Of a stretch of DNA of 24,169 nucleotides, positions 20,060 through 24,169 are shown piece after piece. Within the stretch, counting starts at the first letter, position 1, and each line of letters opens with the position of its first letter. The stretch spans positions 1 through 24,169 of the IMG/VR virus record IMGVR_UViG_3300024352_000084. One strand, written 5' to 3'. The stretch comes from a virus. Made by a program: the position numbers and the translations under genes. The notes beneath the pieces are model-generated. The model saw nothing but the letters and a program-made list of their open reading frames with translations, did no database searches and was not told where the DNA came from.

Positions 20060-21025
20060 ATGACGTTATATGTCTCAGATGATGAATTCGTCAAAGTATG
20101 GAATGAACTTGGCTCACCTGCGCTAGTTTCTAAACATCTAGGTATGACGGTGCGGGCTGTTTATTCTAGACGTAGAGGTATTGAAGTAAAGCACAAAATA
20201 AATTTAGAAACTACTAACCCGCAACAGCCTATACAACCTCAGCCTAAAAAGATACATCAAACGCCAGGACAAGTGAGGCGGGGCATAGAACTAGAAAAGG
20301 GCGTGGTGATTGTATTTTCCGATGCACACTTTTGGCCTGACGATACTACCACAGCGTTTAGAGCCTTACTAAAACTAATTAAAGAATTAAAGCCCGCTGC
20401 CATTGTTTGTAATGGTGATGCATTTGATGGCGGTGCGATCAGTCGGTTTCCTCGTATTGGATGGGACTCTAAACCAACCGTTAAGCAAGAATTAGAGGCT
20501 TGTCAGTTTTATTTAGGTGAAATTGAAAACTTGGTTAAGTCCTGTGAACTAATTTGGACAATGGGCAATCACGATGCCCGCTTTGAAACCGTATTGGCAA
20601 ACAATTCCTCGCAATTTGAGGGCGTAAAAGGGTTTACGCTTAAAGATCACTTCCCACGATGGCAACCTTGTTGGTCTTATTGGGTCAATGAAGATACCGT
20701 TATTAAGCATAGATTTAAGGGCGGGCGCAACGCAGGGTATGCCAACGTCTTAAATAGCGGCGTAAACATCATAACGGGCCATACGCACGTTTTAGCCGTA
20801 CAACCCATAACAAACTATACGGGCACACTTTGGGGCGTTCAAACAGGCACTTTGGCTGAACCCAACAATATGCAGTTTGCTGATTACACGGAGGACAATC
20901 CTAAAGATTGGCGTTCAGGCTTTGCCGTGTTAACTTTTGATCGAGGAATGTTGTTGATGCCGGAACTTGTACAAGTTCTTGGCGAAGATGAAGTCGTATT
21001 TCGGGGCAAAATTATTAAGGTTTAA
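20060..21025 (+). CDS. Metallophosphoesterase with N-terminal helix-turn-helix-like segment (321 aa)
   Basis: A calcineurin-type phosphoesterase, common in phages and usually thought to act on DNA ends or nucleotides. All metal-binding motifs are present: DxH as Asp88-Ala-His90, GDAFD at 119-123, GNHDAR at 169-174, and the GHTH motif at 240-243, with a likely extra His217. The first 50 residues are separate: EFVKVWNELGSPALVSKHLG then MTVRAVYSRRRGIEVK, which reads as a helix-turn-helix followed by a basic helix. This part is common to the phage subgroup and may bind DNA. The start has TTAAGG 6 nt upstream. It is transcribed away from the rest of the genome and followed 2 nt later by the SprT-like gene. 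The target is unknown. Confidence 0.93.
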   Translation: MTLYVSDDEFVKVWNELGSPALVSKHLGMTVRAVYSRRRGIEVKHKINLETTNPQQPIQPQPKKIHQTPGQVRRGIELEKGVVIVFSDAHFWPDDTTTAFRALLKLIKELKPAAIVCNGDAFDGGAISRFPRIGWDSKPTVKQELEACQFYLGEIENLVKSCELIWTMGNHDARFETVLANNSSQFEGVKGFTLKDHFPRWQPCWSYWVNEDTVIKHRFKGGRNAGYANVLNSGVNIITGHTHVLAVQPITNYTGTLWGVQTGTLAEPNNMQFADYTEDNPKDWRSGFAVLTFDRGMLLMPELVQVLGEDEVVFRGKIIKV

Positions 21026-21027
21026 GC

Positions 21028-21372
21028 ATGAAACTTACTTCCGGCAAGTTAGAGGCAATTTACTTGATGCTGCTCAAACTCAAACCCTTTGATGCCTGGA
21101 AGATGCCGCCCACCGATGAAATCATCTTTCAAGTGACCAACGAAACCGATGCAATGGGCACTTATGTTTATGATGATTTGCAGGAAAAACACGTTTTAAC
21201 TATATCCAAAGCTAAAAACGCTCATTTGGAAACCGTGTTAAAAACAATGGCGCACGAAATGATCCACATGAAAAGAGGCAAAACCAAGTATTGGGATAAG
21301 CACGATCAAGTGTTTAGAAACCATGCCCACCGGATCGCTATAGAACTTGGCTTTGATCCATTAGAACTTTAG
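21028..21372 (+). CDS. SprT-like zinc metalloprotease (114 aa)
   Basis: The active-site motif HExxH is present as HEMIH at residues 76-80 within the helix TVLKTMAHEMIHMKRG, with a likely third ligand among His92 or His99. The pattern matches the SprT-like/Spartan protease core, which digests proteins crosslinked to DNA. At 114 residues it lacks the C-terminal zinc ribbon found in larger relatives. It starts with ATG 2 nt after the stop of the phosphoesterase gene. I recall the two genes standing together in many phages, which suggests a joint role, perhaps clearing protein-blocked DNA ends, although that remains inference. Its last 35 nt overlap the end of the convergent Ref-like nuclease gene. 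Confidence 0.92.
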   Translation: MKLTSGKLEAIYLMLLKLKPFDAWKMPPTDEIIFQVTNETDAMGTYVYDDLQEKHVLTISKAKNAHLETVLKTMAHEMIHMKRGKTKYWDKHDQVFRNHAHRIAIELGFDPLEL

Positions 21373-21622
21373 TTTGTTCTAACAAATCTTCCTCAGTCAC
21401 ACCATAATGTTTTGCAAAGGCTTTGCGGCCCATGCCATGCACGCCCGTGTTACCTCTGTGATGCTCAGGACATAGCCCAATCACAGGCGCAAGATCACGC
21501 CGCCCTGCGTGTCGGATATGGTGAATCTCGCAAGGTGTTTCACCATATCCTAAATGCCGACACAAACTACAGCCCAATTGAGCCAATTTATCGTAATGCT
21601 TGCGCTGCTCTTTACTTGCCAC
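21338..21622 (-). CDS. Ref-like RecA-dependent HNH nuclease (94 aa)
   Basis: Members of the P1 Ref group are HNH nucleases that act with RecA in recombination. The pattern is clear: a start MASKEQRKHYDKLAQLGCSLC, zinc-type Cys18 and Cys21, EIHHIR (residues 32-37) with the catalytic His pair, GLCPEHHRG (49-57) with the metal ligands, and a C-terminus GMGRKAFAKHYG. The start is GTG at 21622, overlapping the stop of the preceding gene by 11 nt. It ends inside the convergent SprT-like gene, sharing 35 nt, so transcripts from both sides meet here. With RusA, the endonuclease VII-like enzyme and this one, the phage carries three small nucleases within 3.5 kb, a recombination-oriented set. Confidence 0.92.
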   Translation of the reverse strand: MASKEQRKHYDKLAQLGCSLCRHLGYGETPCEIHHIRHAGRRDLAPVIGLCPEHHRGNTGVHGMGRKAFAKHYGVTEEDLLEQTKVLMDQSQVL

Positions 21623-21782
21623 TTTTAATTTGCTCGTATGTCCAATTTTCTAGCCAACGGGCCAAATAGCTAATTTCCTCAGCGGTTTGCAACGCCTCAC
21701 GAAATTCATCTTTCAACATACATTTGCGAAAATCTTTAATCTCAGCCGTTAACTTAATCAAACAACCCGAATAGTCCATCAT
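21612..21782 (-). CDS. Small acidic/helical protein of unknown function (56 aa)
   Basis: The predicted protein (MMDYSGCLIKLTAEIKDFRK at the start; then DEFREALQTAEEISYLARWL and ENWTYEQIKSGK) reads as two amphipathic helices with an Ala/Glu-rich middle. The frame is open up to 21794, but the ATG at 21782 is preferred: GGGGTG lies 4 nt before it, while no ribosome-binding site precedes 21794. An ATG 3 nt further on (21779) is equally possible. It ends in an 11-nt overlap with the Ref-like nuclease gene. No known domain is visible. It is likely a small accessory gene of the early operon and may modulate a neighbouring enzyme, but no evidence for that is in the sequence. Confidence 0.66.
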   Translation of the reverse strand: MMDYSGCLIKLTAEIKDFRKCMLKDEFREALQTAEEISYLARWLENWTYEQIKSGK

Positions 21783-21813
21783 AGTACACCCCATAAAATT
21801 ATAAGAATCAGAA

Positions 21814-21960
21814 TTATTTTGATGCCATCATATAAAGGCCGATGTTGCTTGCAGCGTATCCACCATAAATAATCAACATTGCCATGTTGCCTTTTAAGCC
21901 TTGTTCTACGGCGATATATGCGTAGATAAGCCCTGTTACGATGATTAACCATGCGCTCAT
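21814..21960 (-). CDS. Small membrane protein (48 aa)
   Basis: Reading from ATG at 21960, the protein is MSAWLIIVTGLIYAYIAVEQ, a short polar turn (GLKGNM), then AMLIIYGGYAASNIGLYMMA and SK. It has two hydrophobic helices of about 16-18 residues joined by a small loop, a typical two-pass phage membrane protein. Similar 45-50-aa proteins occur widely in phage early regions. A strong ribosome-binding site (GGGGG, 5 nt before ATG) and an ATGA overlap with the DUF3310 gene support it. A longer open frame (66 codons, 21779-21979) overlaps it in another frame, but it has poor amino acid composition and no ribosome-binding site. The role could be host takeover, lysis timing or superinfection exclusion; none is shown. 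Confidence 0.75.
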   Translation of the reverse strand: MSAWLIIVTGLIYAYIAVEQGLKGNMAMLIIYGGYAASNIGLYMMASK

Positions 21961-22166
21961 TGTTCCCCCTTAATTTCAATAAGTTTGTCTATGTAATGCC
22001 GTGCTTTTTGTAAATCTTGTATCCCATTTTTTGCTTGGTATCGGCATATATACTTGATGATGTTGCCTTCTAAATAACCAAGATTGTTTGAAATAATAAA
22101 ATCCCAAACTTGTATAGCATTTTTGCTATAGTGCGATCCGCCTATTTGCCTTTCATTTGCGCTCAT
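21957..22166 (-). CDS. DUF3310 family protein (69 aa)
   Basis: The protein carries the family signature almost complete: GGSHYSKNAIQVWDFIISNN (residues 9-28), NLGYLEGNIIKYICRYQAKNG (about 28-48) and DLQKARHYIDKLIE. DUF3310 proteins are widespread in phages and are sometimes fused to nucleotide kinases or found beside nucleotide-metabolism genes. The motif GGSHY and the buried KY/CRY positions suggest a small-molecule or nucleotide-binding helical fold, but no activity is proven. The start is ATG at 22166 in an ATGA overlap with the upstream gene, and the end makes an ATGA overlap with the small membrane-protein gene, so this is a strictly coupled chain. Confidence 0.92.
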   Translation of the reverse strand: MSANERQIGGSHYSKNAIQVWDFIISNNLGYLEGNIIKYICRYQAKNGIQDLQKARHYIDKLIEIKGEQ

Positions 22167-22492
22167 TTTGTCATTTTGTCCATTTGTCGGTTACTTGCCT
22201 GTTCCGTGCGCCAGGCATCAAAACGCATCCTTGCCGCCTCTAGCCGCCACTTCAACAATTCTGCTTTTTCTGTGGCCTCTCCTATTGCGGTGCACAATTG
22301 CACATAATTCTCACTAGCGTATGCCTCTCGCTCTTGTGCGCCTATGCTTGTTTCATTGGATTTTTTCATTTCAATGGCTTTGAGGCTTGATTTGTATACT
22401 TCCAAACTAGCCAAATCGCCTTTTGCCTTAGCGTATGCGGGAGCGTTTTCCCAAATGTATTCAATCGCTGGGTGCGGGCTGTAATCTGTCAT
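22163..22492 (-). CDS. Conserved phage early protein, helical (109 aa)
   Basis: A mostly helical protein: YSPHPAIEYIWENAPAYAKA (residues 4-23), AIEMKKSNETSIGAQEREAYA, YVQLCTAIGEATEKAELLKW, and a final LEAARMRFDAWRTEQASNR. The pattern HPA..YI...A..YA.AK ... QEREAYA ... ARxRxxxWRxxxASNR recurs in many phages, to my recollection, beside early recombination or replication genes. No function is known. The ATG at 22492 is chosen because it lies in an ATGA overlap with the methyltransferase stop. The frame is open a further 10 codons, but without a ribosome-binding site. It ends in an ATGA overlap with the DUF3310 gene. Charge distribution suggests it could bind nucleic acid or oligomerise as a coiled coil. 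Confidence 0.85.
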   Translation of the reverse strand: MTDYSPHPAIEYIWENAPAYAKAKGDLASLEVYKSSLKAIEMKKSNETSIGAQEREAYASENYVQLCTAIGEATEKAELLKWRLEAARMRFDAWRTEQASNRQMDKMTK

Positions 22493-23388
22493 TTTAAGAG
22501 TTCCCAAGCTGTTGCTGCACATAAAGGGACTTGTCCATTTCCAATGGCTTTAAGTCTGTCCATTCTGGCGGCCACCCCATTAGCCACTCTACCCACGTTG
22601 GGTTCAAATGACCACCAACTTGCGCTGCCAAAGTCGGCGTATTTCGTTCCGATTCGCTGGGAGCATTTGTTTCCTTTGCGTTGTGTGATGTTGGTGTTGG
22701 CCATATTCTTTGACCCACTATCGTTTCCAAATTCGGGTTGCGTTTTTCGTTCCAAGCAGATTCCGGTGTTATTGTTGCCGCCATTGCGCTGCAACTCCGA
22801 GGTGTGGGCCAAATTTCCAACCGTTTCTTTAATGCTTTCCGACTGTTGCTCCCACCGTCCATTCCCGTTGTATTCGGTGTGTGAAAAAAAGTTTCGTTGT
22901 TCGGCTCTAATCCATATTCTTTCACGCTGATGGTTTGCACCAATGTCGGCAGCAGATACAACGCCCCATTTTGCATCGAACCCCAACGTGGAAAGGTCTG
23001 CAAGGACAACTCCAAGTCCTCTAGTAGTGAGCATTGGGCTGTTTTCCACAAAGACGTATTGGGGTCTAACCTCGCCAATGATCCTTGCCATGTGTTTCCA
23101 CATACTTGATCGTTCTCCTTCAATTCCTGCGCCTCGTCCAGCTGCGCTAATGTCTTGACACGGAAATCCTCCAGATACAACGTCAACAATTCCTCGCCAC
23201 GGTCTGCCGTCAAAGGTTTGAACATCATCCCAAATCGGGAAAGGCGGGAGAATTTTGTCATTTTGTCGGGCGCACAATACGCTTGCTGGGTATTGTTCCC
23301 ACTCAACGGCGCAGACAGTTCGCCATCCAAGCAGGTGTCCCCCAAGTATTCCTCCACCAGCACCTGCGAAAAGAGCCAACTCATTCAC
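22489..23388 (-). CDS. C5-cytosine DNA methyltransferase (299 aa, GTG start)
   Basis: The enzyme adds a methyl group to cytosine C5 in DNA, probably protecting phage DNA from host restriction. All main motifs are in order: motif I LFAGAGGGILGGHLLG (residues 6-21), motif IV GGFPCQDIS (73-81) with catalytic Cys77, motif VI FVENSP (113-118) with Glu115, motif VIII QRERIW (154-159), and the C-terminal motif X AIGNGQVP near residue 280. Residues about 163-255 form the variable target-recognition region. The start is GTG, with GGAGG 4 nt upstream, and the gene begins inside the stop of the previous gene. It ends in an ATGA overlap with the next gene. A second long frame (22494-23384) lies across its whole length, which is highly unusual. 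Confidence 0.93.
   Translation of the reverse strand: MNELALFAGAGGGILGGHLLGWRTVCAVEWEQYPASVLCARQNDKILPPFPIWDDVQTFDGRPWRGIVDVVSGGFPCQDISAAGRGAGIEGERSSMWKHMARIIGEVRPQYVFVENSPMLTTRGLGVVLADLSTLGFDAKWGVVSAADIGANHQRERIWIRAEQRNFFSHTEYNGNGRWEQQSESIKETVGNLAHTSELQRNGGNNNTGICLERKTQPEFGNDSGSKNMANTNITQRKGNKCSQRIGTKYADFGSASWWSFEPNVGRVANGVAARMDRLKAIGNGQVPLCAATAWELLK
22494..23384 (-). CDS. Overprinted frame: WPTP/WVEWLMGWP-type phage protein (296 aa)
   Basis: This frame lies one base off the methyltransferase frame over almost its full length and has no stop for 296 codons. It is not random. From about residue 68 it follows a pattern I recognise from proteins encoded beside or across phage cytosine methyltransferase genes: YLEDFRVKTL (70-79), TWQGSLARLDPNTSLWKTAQ (98-117), FPRWGSMQNG (131-140), two WPTP motifs (192-195, 228-231) and GGHLNPTWVEWLMGW (257-271). 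Its ATG is 8 nt after GGAGG, better spaced than the methyltransferase GTG. No function is known to me. It could be a true second protein, or a conserved-looking frame forced by codon constraints of the enzyme. The first 60 residues are less typical, so an internal start such as 23228 is possible. Confidence 0.5.
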   Translation of the reverse strand: MSWLFSQVLVEEYLGDTCLDGELSAPLSGNNTQQAYCAPDKMTKFSRLSRFGMMFKPLTADRGEELLTLYLEDFRVKTLAQLDEAQELKENDQVCGNTWQGSLARLDPNTSLWKTAQCSLLEDLELSLQTFPRWGSMQNGALYLLPTLVQTISVKEYGLEPNNETFFHTPNTTGMDGGSNSRKALKKRLEIWPTPRSCSAMAATITPESAWNEKRNPNLETIVGQRIWPTPTSHNAKETNAPSESERNTPTLAAQVGGHLNPTWVEWLMGWPPEWTDLKPLEMDKSLYVQQQLGNS

Positions 23389-23759
23389 GCTGCCTCCGCA
23401 ATGCGTTGTGCAATCCTGGTTCTAAATTGAGCCATGTCCTCACCTGGGCGTGGGTTCATAGCCAATTCACGGGCCTTATCCATTGTTAACTGTTCGGTGC
23501 TATACCAAGGCAAAGGCGGCTTTTTGTTAACCTTAGGCTGCATATCCAATTCATCTTCATAGCGGCCCTGATTGAGCCATGTAGACGGATGCGGAATGTA
23601 CTCTATGCCCGTTTCTTTTAGTTTCCAATATTCCAAATGATCATCAATAGCGCAACAAGCTAAATCTTGTTCCATTGGTGTTAGCTTGTTAAACGCTTTC
23701 ATCGCCTCTTTTTTGGCAACTTTGCGAGGGTATTTTGACCAAAATTCATCAAAGCTCAT
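23385..23759 (-). CDS. Phage replication-type protein with FDEFWxxYPRK domain (124 aa)
   Basis: The N-terminal pattern FDEFWSKYPRKVAKKEAMKAF (residues 3-23) followed later by GIEYIPHPSTWLNQGRYEDEL (about 51-71) is typical of the C-terminal domain of phage replication proteins of the lambda-O / DnaT / helicase-loader type. Here it stands alone, without the usual N-terminal winged-helix DNA-binding domain. It might assist loading of host helicase onto phage DNA, or be a remnant. The C-terminus (ARELAMNPRPGEDMAQFRTRIAQRIAEAA) is helical. The start is ATG at 23759 in an ATGA overlap with the upstream gene. Its final codons contain the GGAGG that serves the methyltransferase, and its TGA lies inside the GTGA start of that gene. 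Confidence 0.85.
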   Translation of the reverse strand: MSFDEFWSKYPRKVAKKEAMKAFNKLTPMEQDLACCAIDDHLEYWKLKETGIEYIPHPSTWLNQGRYEDELDMQPKVNKKPPLPWYSTEQLTMDKARELAMNPRPGEDMAQFRTRIAQRIAEAA

Positions 23760-24169
23760 GTGTTCTTCTCCTTAAGTTTTGCTTCGATGGCACGGTAAAA
23801 ATCTACCCACCCACTTATCTCCATACCTTCTTCTTGGCATTTTGCGTAAACTTCATATGCACTAACAAGCTCCTCATCCGTCAGCCCGACCCATTCTTTG
23901 CGTGGTGGTGCGGTGTCATTAGCAACAAAACGCATACGACCTTCTGCCCCGCAGTCATAGCAAGTTGCTATATCTTCGGTTACATCGTTGGAATATCTTT
24001 TGTGTTTGCACGCCACAGGCATTGGCGAACCAGAAGTTTCGGGTTGGTTCGCTATTGGGTTCGCTAATGGTTCGCTATCAGCGACACAAGCGGGACAAGT
24101 CCTATCCCAGTGCTGCATAGGGTGGTCTGTGTGGGAATGGTTTTGTATGCGTATTGATGGGTTCTTTGG
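23756..24169 (-). CDS. Zinc-ribbon early phage protein, probably 5'-partial
   Basis: The frame is open to the window edge, so the true start may lie beyond it. The first ATG inside is at 24118, with no ribosome-binding site. Reading upstream of it, the residues RIQNHSHTDHPMQHWDRTCPACV (by pattern SHTDHPMxHWDRTCPAC) match a motif I recall as continuous in related phage proteins, so I favour the longer form. Cysteines occur in two groups: TCPAC and, after a Pro/Asn-rich linker, the ribbon pair ACKHKRYSNDV...TCYDCGAEG. A zinc-binding fold with CxxC pairs is likely. The C-terminus (EEWVGLTDEELVSAYEVY-like, helical) carries the common WVGLTDEE segment seen in many phage accessory proteins. Function unknown. 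Confidence 0.72.
   Translation of the reverse strand, partial: PKNPSIRIQNHSHTDHPMQHWDRTCPACVADSEPLANPIANQPETSGSPMPVACKHKRYSNDVTEDIATCYDCGAEGRMRFVANDTAPPRKEWVGLTDEELVSAYEVYAKCQEEGMEISGWVDFYRAIEAKLKEKNT

Noticed and set aside
21779-21979. 66-codon minus-strand frame overlapping the small membrane-protein gene
   Set aside because: Arg-rich, irregular composition and no ribosome-binding site. The frame at 21814-21960 has a strong site, an ATGA overlap and a two-helix membrane pattern.
22472-22930. 152-codon plus-strand frame opposite the methyltransferase
   Set aside because: Antisense to two better-supported frames, no ribosome-binding site and no recognisable family pattern.

Overview
This window is a piece of a tailed-phage genome with a podovirus (P22-like) virion module. 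The evidence is a run of genes, almost all on the minus strand, that match P22 in order and length: small terminase, large terminase, portal, scaffold (304 aa), coat (421 aa), then the tail accessory factor gp4 and the gp10 tail hub, followed by ejection-type proteins. No integrase, repressor, tRNA or CRISPR array is visible. The moderate base composition and the set of small accessory genes resemble phages of freshwater Proteobacteria, but the host cannot be fixed from this sequence.

Layout, in transcription order for the minus strand (right to left). 24169-21612: tightly overlapping early genes (zinc-ribbon protein, replication-type protein, a C5-cytosine methyltransferase with a second long frame overprinted on it, several small conserved genes, a DUF3310 protein, a small membrane protein) ending in a Ref-like HNH nuclease (21338-21622). 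20060-21372: the only plus-strand genes, a metallophosphoesterase with an N-terminal DNA-binding-like segment and a SprT-like metalloprotease, starting from a 67-bp divergent control region. 19992-18117: RusA resolvase, a ferritin/Dps-like protein, two small proteins around a hairpin, a GroES-like co-chaperonin, an endonuclease VII-like nuclease and a 43-aa basic protein. 18120-17950: a 56-aa gene whose 3' end is made of three perfect DnaA boxes. 17921-11700: packaging and head genes, with a promoter-like element before the scaffold gene and a strong terminator after the coat and head-fibre-like genes. 11643-4822: a glycosyltransferase and a roughly 6-kb block of adhesin/fibre genes that share modules, lying between coat and gp4 where P22 has nothing. 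4813-1: gp4, gp10, a fibre-type protein, a GNAT-like protein and two ejection-type proteins, the last cut by the window edge.

How the parts fit: TerS, TerL, portal and probably the endonuclease VII-like enzyme handle DNA packaging. Scaffold and coat build the procapsid, plausibly helped by the phage co-chaperonin working with host GroEL. The gp4 and gp10 proteins close the vertex. The fibre island provides receptor binding, and its repeated, interchangeable modules suggest rapid host-range change. RusA, the Ref-like nuclease, the phosphoesterase and the SprT-like protein form a DNA repair/recombination set, and the methyltransferase modifies phage DNA.

The most unusual feature is the methyltransferase locus (22489-23388). 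Two open frames of 299 and 296 codons overlap almost completely on the same strand. One ribosome-binding site precedes start codons only 4 nt apart. Both frames carry sequence patterns I recognise from known protein families. Next in interest are the DnaA-box-encoded protein tail upstream of the small terminase gene, and the terminator 13 nt ahead of the glycosyltransferase start codon.
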